A stretch of 64,000 nt of DNA, from the NCBI GenBank assembly GCA_023634235.1, contig JAMKCF010000013.1:16741705-16805704 (forward strand), written 5' to 3'. The translations under genes and the position numbers were made by a program. Below, one piece after another: positions 24,901 to 36,900 of the stretch; positions within the stretch are counted from its first letter, which is position 1, and the number at the start of each line of letters is the position of its first letter. The notes under the pieces were generated by a model, which ran no database searches, was not told where the DNA came from, and saw only the letters and a list, made by a program, of their open reading frames with translations. This stretch comes from Pisaster brevispinus. Its lineage: Eukaryota; Echinodermata; Asteroidea; Forcipulatida; Asteriidae.

Positions 24901-27900
24901 AAATAGTAGCCTAGCTGTAAAGAACTGCATTGATTCAAGTGTTTGATCCTTTTTTAGTTAATTAAAAAAAAACCCATTATACCATGAACAAGAATAACCT
25001 TGCTCTTAGATTGTAGCAGTACTTTGCATGGCATTGAGTGAACTTTGACCTGCGATTCATACAGATAGCAAAAAGAAACTCTTGGAAATGTCTCAGATTA
25101 TCTCAAATTTAATTTGGCTTCAAAAAAACAGCTGCTTGCATTTTTTTCTGTCGTGTTTGGTTATTTATAGCGTTCTCTTGTAAGTGTCAATCTTGTTGTT
25201 GCCTGTGAAGTAAACCATTACTTTACCTCTATGTTATTTTATTGTGTCATCTGCTGCCTGCAGTGTGAAATGATTTAATTGTGAGTGGGAAGTTGGGGCG
25301 GGGGAGCCTCACAGTTATTGCTGTTTTTCCCCTTGGATTGAATTACCTGTAAAATGATAACGAACAGCACAGACCAACACTGACTGGTCACTGATCCCAA
25401 ACTCCAACCCTGGCTGCCCTTTCCTGACATTGCTTCATCAGGATGCGACCGTCTTTGTCATGTTTCCTGTAGTCTCAATAGCAGTCATGAATACTGATTC
25501 CCCAGTTTTACCAAAATGGGACCAGACTGTTTGCTGTTGTGAACATTGGGACAATGCTGACCGTGATAAAGTACAAAAGAAGATATTCTGTTTGTTTCCA
25601 CTTAAAGTCAAGCTTCACTTTACCGTCAAACACTTTATTGAGGCACTTTCCCATATTTTCTAAAACCTAAACTCATTACCTATGTATAGTTTGGCTGTGA
25701 AGTAGTGTACCAATCAGACTTAGGCAAAACCATGTCAAGAGTACTTTGTATTCAGGTGGATAAACATTTTTCTTGGAGGACTTTTCCTTAAAGACCAGCT
25801 TGAATGAAAACGACAACAAGTGATCTTTGCTGATATGCATTTAAAAATGTTTTCATTAAACAGATTTTAAATGTAAAAAAACCCCACATCATTATTTTGA
25901 TAATCCCTTCTGCGGCTTTTCAGAAAGATTTGTGAAAAGCTCTGCTACGTCATCACCAATGTTGCGCTTGTGGGAACTCCCCATTTATAGTCGCTTAGTT
26001 GCAAGATGGAGGCATGACAAATCAACATCCCACAGTCTGCCGCCAACGGCGGAAGTGTAGCTATTTTTTTCAAAACCTTGAGGTTGGGACGTAATTTTTG
26101 TATCTATAATTACGAAAAAATTCAGAAGTGTACACATATCTATTTAACTATTTAATGATAAACAAACACATTATAATGAGGTTTAAATAGCATTCCCATA
26201 AAAAAAATCTCCTTCAAGTTGCTTGTTTCTGCATTTGATCATTATATTGTGACTTCATTCCTATCATTTTCAAGATGTGAGTGTTAGTGCAACACCTCAG
26301 GAGCTTGGTGCCTTTCATAAGAAACAGCCATCAACATAAATAAACAGCTGTTGTGTTGAATCTTTTTGTAATATTCTGATATACTTTTTAAATATCACAG
26401 CAGTTCAAGCTCAAACTCCAACCCTTTAACTCCAAATCAGTCTACATTTCAAAATCAGTGTAGACGATTTAATTCCATTTTGCTCTGAACAAATTATTCC
26501 CTACTTTTCCAATTGTTCCCTTTTTCTTCTTCTTTTTTTTCAAAGTATTTCTGATGTACATGACAAATGGTGAATTGGAGTTGCTTTAGACAATTTAATG
26601 GCTGTGCCTGTGAATTATCACCTTGTCTGTCTACATCAATGCCTTATGGTTGCCCTCTCATCTTACCATTAACACCTCTGTGCCCACACCTGTTAAAAGC
26701 TGATCTCAGGTGGCATTTATCTTCAAGGCATACAGGGACATTTTATGGAGCCATTTTTCATGTTCCTCTCTTCTCTACTCTAAAGCCAGGTTCATAATAA
26801 TGTCGGAGAAGATTAGGAGCATTTGTCTATTGATGGAATGCATTACTCTGTGATGGCTGAGGAGTTCAACACAGTATTTCCATGGCTAACCTTGTCCGGT
26901 ACAATTTATTACAAACACATGTCAGCCATTGTGTTGTTGGTGTTATCTTGTTTTATTCTCGAAGTTCTGACTCTTGATAAATTAGCCAAAAATAGGGATA
27001 GAATTTGGAGGAATTTTGGTATAAAAAAACGTCATTACATAAGTCCGTATGTTTGCAAATGCTGCGGCCAGAGATTGGTACCTGCAGTCACTTTGCGGTT
27101 TGATGCTCTTGATGAAAATACTTTTTTTTTTTGCTGTTTTCTCAACAAGTAGACACTGTATTCAGCTGAAACTTTCACAGGTGACTTTTATTGTATCTTT
27201 CTTGATAATTTTGCCTGTAAATCAGCATTACGTTGACAAAACCCAATCTATAACCCTACCTTTAAACATAAAGCCATGTATCACAGCATAGCTGTCAGAT
27301 TTAATTCTGATATCCATCATGTATGTTGATTCCATTGTCAACCCAAAAGTGTAACTCCCCATTTTGTTGTCTTTCATTCTCGAGATGGAATGGCCTTGAA
27401 TCTAATGTTTCGTCAGTAGTAAGATTAATGGATCAAACTCCACACAGTGCTTTCCCATTATCAGGTAATGTTCCCAGCACATGCAGGATTGAATTAAACC
27501 GTAATTGCTGGTGTACCAGGAATGCCTTGTTTCCAGTAAAATGATTTTCATTTTAACAAATCTGGATTTCAGTTTTTAATTCCTAAATTAAAAAAACCTG
27601 TACAATTCAGGTTAGAGTTTGGACTATTTCTACTTACTTTATGGACACTGGGATGTCTGAATGGTATACACACCTCTGCCACTTAAAATCAACCTGTACT
27701 CTTCATCACTGGGATTGTATCCCGGCATTTTTGTTGACATTTAGTGGTTCTTATTTTTTAGTTTAGCGCCAGCGGTGTCCTTACATGTAATTAGTCGGTC
27801 CAATTTTTGGACTGTGTATTGGCAGGGCTAATTAACCGGCCTAATTTTCTACGCACTTTCATTGGCTACAACACAACATGTGACCTTGTGAAAGTTTAGC

Positions 27901-30900
27901 GTGTGATCAAAAATAAAGCATGGGCATTTAAATTTGAACTTGTATATTGCCTTGACTGAAGTCATTGTTTCTACAATTTTTATTTGAGTTTTCTGAAAAT
28001 TCTTGGGTGTGATCCCTGGCTACATGGCATGCAGCTTATAATCGTTGCATGGCTTCTGACTGTTACCCCGAACTAAGGCATTGACAAAATAGGGAGACTG
28101 CCAACATAGGGCTAGATAGCTCAGTTGGTAGAGCACCAGCAGGTCAATCCGGAGGCTGTTGGTTCAAATCACGCTCAAGTAAATTTGTCTTTGTTGAACC
28201 CCAAATTATTTAAAACTTACTTAGTCAGTTTCCCTTGTGGTTTATTACTTGGTACAATTTAAATAGTACTGCATGTATGTAATACAGGGCACGGCTACAG
28301 TTAAAGCTTGATTTTTCTATTGACAGATGTACTAGTCTTTAGAAGTTAGACACTCTGTCACTTTCTAAAGTTGAAATCTTCTTACTGCAATTTATTTTGG
28401 GTAAAATTAATAAATGTCCTGAATGGAAATGTGGGCAAACAGAGGCAAATCAAAGCCCCCGCCCCCCCCCCCCCCCGATGCAGACAAAACCTGAAGGCAT
28501 TGTCACACTGGGCGATTATTATTGGCAACTTAGAGGCAATCATCTGCACTGCATGCAAAAGGAACACTTTTTTAAAAATTATTTTAAAAATTGAAATGTG
28601 AACACCCTTTCTTCATGGAGATTGCCTGGACCAGGTTGCCTGTAAAGTGGCCTTTACATGTAGATGCAAGCATGGTTACTTGCTGTGTGTCAAAAGAACA
28701 CCTCAGCTCATTAAATAGAATGATGAGGATTGCCAACTGATGATGACAACTTTCACCAAGGAAATTGAGTAACAGGCTGCATTTACATAGCAGGAACAAT
28801 AAAATACATTGGTGTGGAATCTTCGACCTATACAGAGGAAACAGCAGCAAAAATAACACACGGGTAACCGAGGAGAAAATAAACTAACCATGGCGGCATG
28901 ACATTGTTCATACAACCCCCTCAGCTGGCAAAGGCTCCAGGGGTGTGCATCGGTGGAGGAACCCAACTAAATTGATCAGTCTGGTCAACGACGCAATGTT
29001 GCTCAACACGTCAGTGTTCAGCGTGGCTGCTATGCTTTATTCAGCCCCCCTACGGCAATTCATGTGATAAAGACATACATTCACTCCTACCTTTACACAA
29101 AATAAAACATGTTTGCAGGGGTGTATGGTGGCCGTTTTTTCACCTTCCATTAGCCACTTATTTTTCACTTTTTGAAATATTCCCCAGAGGGCCTGTGTAT
29201 TGTTTTTAAAGTATTCATGCACTCCTTTTACCAAATATCTGTCAGTGTATCCATATGCTAAGGTTCATTTGTTACATTATTGGTTTTTGAGAGAGAATCC
29301 ACTTCAAGATTTGTTTGATTAAATATCTTATTGTAACTGAGAATTTAATTTAAACGTTGGATAGTTTTTTTAAAGGTAAACATCTACAATGTTCACACAG
29401 ATTTTGTAGGTACAATGTTGAAAATTGTTTTATCTGCCAGCAGACAGTCAGGAATGAGATTATATTCATTGCAACCTGACAATTACCTCTCAGTGGACAG
29501 CATTCACTGAATGGTTACTAGCAGTACAAGATGGTGACTGCCAGTGGCTTGATTTCACAAAGAGCTAAAATTGTTCTTATCTGTGAATCAATCTTAATTG
29601 GTAAACAAAGTGTGAATTTGCATTACAAATCACGATGGTAATTTTGACCCCTCATTTGAAAGAAGAATCTCTGTGCTCAGTGAAATGGAGTCCAGGATGA
29701 TTTCTAGCAGTACAGTATGGTTACTACCACACAGGATGGTTACTAGACATGACACAGAGGTGAAAAGAAACATGAACAGATGATACTCCAGGCTTGTTCA
29801 TAGATACCAAACTTTACTCCTACAGCGTTTTTAGAAAAAAACCATCTGATTCCATCAGCCATTTTAAACTGAACATCTAAACCGCGTGTTCACGGAGCGG
29901 CATATGCGTTAATTTGTACACAGCGCTCTGCGTGCACATCTTGATTTGTTTGCGTTTTCACAAAGTGACATATGTCATTTATGTGATTAGAATTAAAAGC
30001 TCATCAAAGCAGTTGCAAGATTGAAAACACATTGGCAGTTCTGTACTAATGAAGAAGTCAGCTTTATGTTGGTATTAAATTTATTTTTTTGAAAAAATAG
30101 TAAGCAATCTCAGAAACAGCAGTTTGAAAAGTAGTTCAACTTAAACTGTGATTTTCTCCAAACACAGAGTTTTGGCTGTGGTGAATCATACGTCAGTTCG
30201 TCGCACGACCATCGATATAATCACAAACTGTTTGGACTCCAGTGTTTTTATCACACCTCCTATATCGGAGAGTAGAAGCCAAAATCATTCAACGCCATGA
30301 ATGACTGATCTTTCCTCGACTAAAACTTGACAGAGATCTAATTTCCTAAATACCCATCATTTGGAGAGTAGGCAGTTGTGAAATATTGGCAAGGAGGCAG
30401 AGTAGCGACTATGCCATCATCTGATGTTAAACATATCCATTTTTTTAAACTGAAATATATTGCCTGATCGGTTATTGAGGCCAGTACTTTTGCCTGATTG
30501 GTCATTGATCAAAAGATTTGATCAATGAGTGTCTGTCAATGCATATTAGATACAATGGGAATAATAAACTATGTTGTGGTAGTTTTTTTTACCCTTCCTT
30601 TTTTGTCAGTTTGTTTTCAGCTTCCCCTTCCTACTATTCCCCGATTTTTACAGAACCGGGAGAAAGGGCCTACCGATAGCACTTAAAAATCCTCTCGGAA
30701 ACACACATTTATTTCTCTGTGGAGGGGAGGAATATTGGGTGTCTCCCCAAAGGCTGTTATCGTAGCTTAGATTGTTAGCTCTGTTGTGATATCAAATTTA
30801 GAGGCAGTTATATCTTGAGCTTGGGTCCCCGCGGCAAAGTCGATGTACTGCGCTCGTTTCTTCCTTTTGTCCATGGCTTCATATTAATGATTACTGCACA

Positions 30901-33900
30901 GGACAGGTGAACCAGAGGTCTGAACACACTCTCTCTCCCTCTCTCCGTCTCTCGCCCTCCGTCTCTCTCTCTCTCTCTCTCTCAATGCATCCATTCCCCC
31001 TTTATATATTTTGGAAAATCAGGTAGAATTTTTTTTGAATTTCTTGCTATAAAATTATAAATAACTAATAAAAGAACCGTGCATAAATTGGTTGCAACTG
31101 GAATGGTTAAATAGCTGGAGATGAAAACTGCACAGTTCGGTTTCTTGAAACACAGACAGTCAAATTGGCTATCCTCTTACAATAAACAATCCGGATCTTA
31201 CCAAGAATGTTTTTTGTTTTTTCATCACAACCATTTTTTATTTATTTATTTTCCAGATTCAAAATTTCTTTTGATACTAGTCAGACGCTGTGTCTGTTTA
31301 AAGACATGGTTGAATGATAATTTCACAGAAACTAAATTTTTCATTTGGATTTTGACAGTTTTGTTTAAAAAAAGGATATCTTTGAGGCTCTAGGCCGTTC
31401 TTCCAGGCACACAAAGTATGTTTTTCCAGTAGCAGAAGACCGCAAGCAATAAAATGGCTCCTGACCCAAAAACAAATAAATAGATATACGGCTGTACAGT
31501 GATACATTTTGTGTTGCTAGAAATACCCCCAAAACACATGTTTTCCTATTCCCAGCTAGAGTTTAATCTTCATGTAATGATATATAAATGTCAGAAAACT
31601 GATCAAACACATTTTTTTGCACATTCAGGGCTCAAAAATAACACTTGGCTGCAGGCCTGAGGCCAGTGATTTTTAGCCTCGGGCCAGTAAACTCAGGAGC
31701 AGACAAGGCCTGTGGTTTTGTGTTTTTCAATGTACTATAAAAGTACCTCACTGTGTAATTAAAAAAGGAAATGACATTGAGTACGAAGCATACTTAATAC
31801 CGGAAGACAGATGAGGTATTCACGCACATGTACATGCTAAACGTAGAAAGTTTTTTCTCATAAGATTCAGGTCTTGGAAAATAAATTCTGGTGTAGTAAA
31901 AATTTAAGCTACAGGCTCCAAGGTTGTAATTTCGGTTCAGTATAACAAGCGTTCGTTCTTGTCGTTGTTCCCATTTAGACTGTCAAACCAAACAGCTTAT
32001 TGGTTTACAGTTTCAAACTTCACCCCAGGTTAGTTTGATTACATATCGATCTACAAAGATTTTCTGAGAATGACAAGTGGAAAAGTTTTTTCAGCGTTAT
32101 ATACCTTGTCTCGAAGTCAAAATGTTCATCTTGTAATAATAATACGAACTGTTTGTAGCCCAGAATCGCCGAAGGATATAAAGCGCTGTTTTCACAAACA
32201 GGTGAAGATTGTACAGAAGGATTTACGGATGGAATTGCGTTCTGCAAAATGGCAAAAGGCCTGTTGGACTGGTGCATTTGAGAATTTACGCATAATCTGC
32301 CCGAAAGGCTACAGTGTGGAGAAGACAAAAAGTCAAGGTCCCGTATAAGGTTTATAGCATGTATGGGCGTACGGCGAACGTGTAAATGTCATGAATATTG
32401 CTTAGGGTACTAAAAAAGACAGATTGAAGCTTGTCAAATCAACATCAATACACACGGCTGCATTTCATCCTAAAATAAGCATTGCATGAAATGAAGCAAA
32501 CCAAGAAATTTAAATGAGATTAAATTCCTCAAAGTGTTTATTGAAGAGATGTACAAATTCACACATTGGTGGGGGGGGGGGGTGGTGGGGTATGCAAAAT
32601 GATAAAAGTAAGAAAGTAAATTTGAATGTGGGAAGTTTATTACCCCCTCGTAGTACGTAGATTGGCAAACAACCGATCTATAATTCTTACTGAATTTAAG
32701 CCGTGCAGTCAGGGAAAGTCAAGGCAATGTTACGCATTGCTCGGGGCATCTGCGGGTTAGTTTACGCCGGTTGCTATCTCTCGTGGTGGCGTTTGCCTGA
32801 GGCTCAGGATGCATATTGTGAATAATGTGGGAATCATCTACCCTCCCTCATTGCCTCTACACAACCCTTAAAGGGCTGGTTTACCATCATCAAAGAATAT
32901 TTCATCAGGGAAAACTATAACTGCAAAATCTATGATTTGGTTTGGTTTTACTACTTATTTTAACAGATTGACCCGAGTGATAGTGGTGAATTCTCCTTTA
33001 AAAACAATCGTTTTGGGTTAGTGTTAGGGTAAAGTCGGTATTTATACAGCAGCACAGGGGTCAAATGCAAGGGTTGCTTCTTGGGATAATTCTCCTCTAA
33101 ACAAGCGTTCAGGGTTATGTTTTAGGGTAAAGTCAGTACAACAGCCTACTTGCTTATGATGTTTAGCCCTGCCAGGGAGTCTTCCCATATGTGCGCGGAT
33201 GTTTGCTGACAATAATATTGCGCCGTGCATTCAAACTAGATTTAGTATCTCTAGACTGAAATGTAACACATGTAAACTCTTAATTAGTATCCATCATAAT
33301 GCTAAGCCCGAATCCTACAAGTAGACATATTTTGAAACAACTAATAAAATAACTAATGTAATCAAATTAAAGAAGTTTACAGAGTTTTTTGGGGTGGCAA
33401 AATTTCACAGATGACATTGCGCAACAACCACTGGCATAACATGCAGCGCATACCTGTGCCAACTGTCATTGGGAATAACAATGAACCATTACTTTGATGG
33501 ATGCTGCACAAAGATATTTATGATTTAGATTTAAACACGCATACCGGATGCATGTATCGATCAAAAGTATGTGCTGGCCGACTTGCCAATTGCTCAATTT
33601 ACATGTAAGGTCTCTTTCTGTGGCACATTTTCCTCCCTGAGGCTGACATTGACAACATGCATCAGAATATAGTACAGCAGGCCGATACTCCAAGGAGGCA
33701 ATAGAGGCAATTGCCTCCATGCCCCTGGCCATTGCCTTGCTGCCCTTTGAAATGTTCCAGTACAAGTTTCTCTCTTACTAAGGAAAAACTCTCTTACAAA
33801 TGAAATTGCATGCCTGGTACAGCCAGGCCTGCAATTTCATTTGAATTGGTAACTATTGAGAAAAATATTGACTAGTTCTATACTCACTGGGAGGCAATAA

Positions 33901-36900
33901 AGGAAATTGCGTCCATGCCCCTGGTCATTGCCTTGCTGCCCTTTGAAATGTTCCAGTACAAGTTCACATTTCTCTCATGGAGGTGCCCTTTGCTAAGGGA
34001 AAACTGCCCTGCCCTTAAACAAAATTGCAGGCCCTTGAAGTACAGGATTAGTAACTATTGAAAAAAATAATTGACTAGTTGGAAACTCAATGATTATAAG
34101 TTAAAATTGGCGTCAATTCTCCACAGAAATATTTCTGTCTGAAGTACTGACACAGTTGAGAAAATGGTTCTTGAAGACTACAAAAACAACTTGTTTGATT
34201 GCTGCAATGCGAGATAAGTCTGATATTAACCCAGGCTAAATCCCTGACAAAATAGCATCTGTTTTTTGTTGTATCACTGAAATGCAACTACCAAAATTAT
34301 GACATGTTCACAGGTTCTGTTGTGTGTTAATTGGAAACTCAAGGATAGGAATGAGTTTACAATTTGGTAAATTGACCGCTCGACGTGTCTTGGCCAAGCG
34401 ATAAAGCGCACCGGATTCAAGCTCTGGTGTTTCTGGTTAGAGTGTAGGTTCGAGTCCCGGTCTTAACACTTGTGTCCTTAATCAAGGCCCTTAACCATTA
34501 CTTGTCCTTTAGGTAAAGCCTCTGATTCTGTGTGTTGTGTAATTCACATAAAATAATCCAGTACACTTATTGCAAAGACAAGGAGTTTGCCCAATGTTTC
34601 TGAAACTTTCTGGCATGGTCTGGAAGTAATATGTGCCACCTCACTTTGTATACCTTTAAGGTGTTGTTTTATTTTAGCTTCGGCTGGTAAAATCATTCTT
34701 CACAAGCTCCATCAAATTTGTTATTTCTTGCCAGGAGTGTCATTGAAGCACATTATAAATGTACAGCATCATTATTTTTTTTCTTCCTAAAAAGCAATGG
34801 TGTACTTAACCTTTAAAGTGAAAGTTAGAAAGAGATTTGATGAAGCCGTTTTTCTAAAGGTTGCACAACTGTCTCACTTCATCCAGTGGTAAATCTAACT
34901 ACACTCAACAGCTGTTTGGTATAAGTCCTCTCTCATCTTAATTGTCAATGCATAGCTAGTAGGATAGGAGCCTTGTCATCACACCATCAAGTGTACATCG
35001 TAGTAACATGATCAGGCGAGAAATATAATATTGAGGAAACATCAGGGAGTAATGATCATTGAGATCCTATCATGAATAGACCTTATGCACATGACGTCAT
35101 TTGAGTAGGGCGCCCTCGCCTAGAGGTCAAAACGAAGATGTTCATTGGCCAATCGTGTGTGCCGCGCATACAGATCTGTGCATTTCCTTTATTTCATCAT
35201 TGGTGTAGCTCAAAGATGGCAGCTTGATGATTTCAATGGATAAGGTCTGTAGACCGTGCAAGTCTTTTGGACACCCTGTTTTATCTGTCATTTACATATG
35301 TAAATGTATTGCAACTGAACAATTTGGACAACCAGTTTTTAAATTTCCAGCAAATTTGGAAACCCTTTTACCAAATCCTGGCAAATGCCTTGTTTCTTAA
35401 AGGTATTATACAGGATTGATAGAGCTGACAAAGTAATCACAGACAGTGTTCATGTTTTGTGTGATCAACCATCTAAATGAAATAACATTGACAATTTTGG
35501 CTGAATCCGTTGTGAGAGTCAGGAGAAAATAGTGAAAAACCATGCACAGTTTTCAGCATGTAGACACTTTGCCCTTACTTTTGGTTGTAGCAACCGGAAT
35601 CAGCTGTTGTGTTTTTTTAAAGGTTTTCAGATGCAGTTTTCTTGAATATGACTTCATTTCAGAGGGAAAAATTTCACAGAAAAAATGGTTCTAGTATGAA
35701 CTTCATCATCAGTAAGCTTTCAGACTAAAATTAATCAATGATATTTGAACATAAGTTCATACAATAATGACAATTAAATAAATAAACAGAAATACAAAGA
35801 TAAAACAATTCTTACCAGAAACATTTCCATAGCTTACTTTTCGCACAAATTCTTATAGCATGTACTTTATCTTTATTCATAGACATAAACATTATTGAAG
35901 CAGCAAAGTCTATAAACATATCGTAAATCTCAAGGCAGTTCCATTACATTGAATGCTTACATTGTGGAATGAGGAAGGGGGAAAAGTCTCCATTTCTCCA
36001 AAGAAAAATAAAAGCTATTAATTTGTGACAGCTTTGCCTACCGCTAAACTTCATCTCATCCAGAGTTCCTTCAATAAACCTTTCAGTGGTACTAATGAAT
36101 GCTTATTAGCATGTAAACACTTGTAAGCCCTGTACATGCAATTGAAATTTAGTCTGCCTGTCTGAACCAGGAAACAATAACCTTTCTTTGACAATTTTCT
36201 TTGATTACATGAAAGAGAGAAAGATGGGGAGAGAGAAGAAAAAAGTTCACCTGAAGGATTTCCCTTAGACTTATTGAATCAATCTCGATTCACCACATCC
36301 ATCACAAAACATTTGAGGGACTAATTTCATTAGCTTGGGCGAAATTGCATATAATTTCAAAATATGGCTCATGTTTTTATGCCATTGGCTAACTGCCCCC
36401 CTACCTAGAACAACGTAACCATGCACGATAATTTGTGGGGTCCTGTCGTAAGTGATGGTGTGCCATGGGGGAAGTTGGGAGTTGGGACCTCACATCTGAA
36501 GCTTTGTGTTTCGCTACGAATGATCGTGTCTTAATTTTACGCATAGCTAATGTACGTGTATGTGCGTGTGTATTGGGTGTTCATTCTTTGGCCAGTATTA
36601 GTTACATATAAATTCAATTCAAAATCCACATTTGTTTATTGGTTTCATTTCATTCTTCACTTTAACAGTATACTGGCAAACTTACGTCTCAAAGTTGATT
36701 TAAGCTCAAAAGCAAAAATCTAAATGGTGCATGTAGGTTAAAAACGGCATTTGAACAATTAATTTACTACCCAAAATGGCTGGCAATATAACAAATTCTT
36801 TTATAAAAAGGAAAAAAAAATACAAAAGAAGAAACAATTTATAAAAAACAACTCCTTTTCGTAATTCAATAATGTTTTGAAAAATAGACGGCCCAAATGA

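Noticed and set aside
26567..27152. Two plus-strand ORFs (76 and 109 codons) in intron 4
   Set aside because: The second runs into repeat E2; neither shows a family signature or good splice sites.
28371..28601. Small proline- or glycine-rich proteins around 28.4 kb
   Set aside because: They are created by a poly(C) run read in different frames on both strands.
32020..32348. Overlapping ORFs of 102 (-) and 92 (+) codons
   Set aside because: Neither shows a recognisable motif, and long frames opposite each other usually reflect composition. I could not choose between strands.
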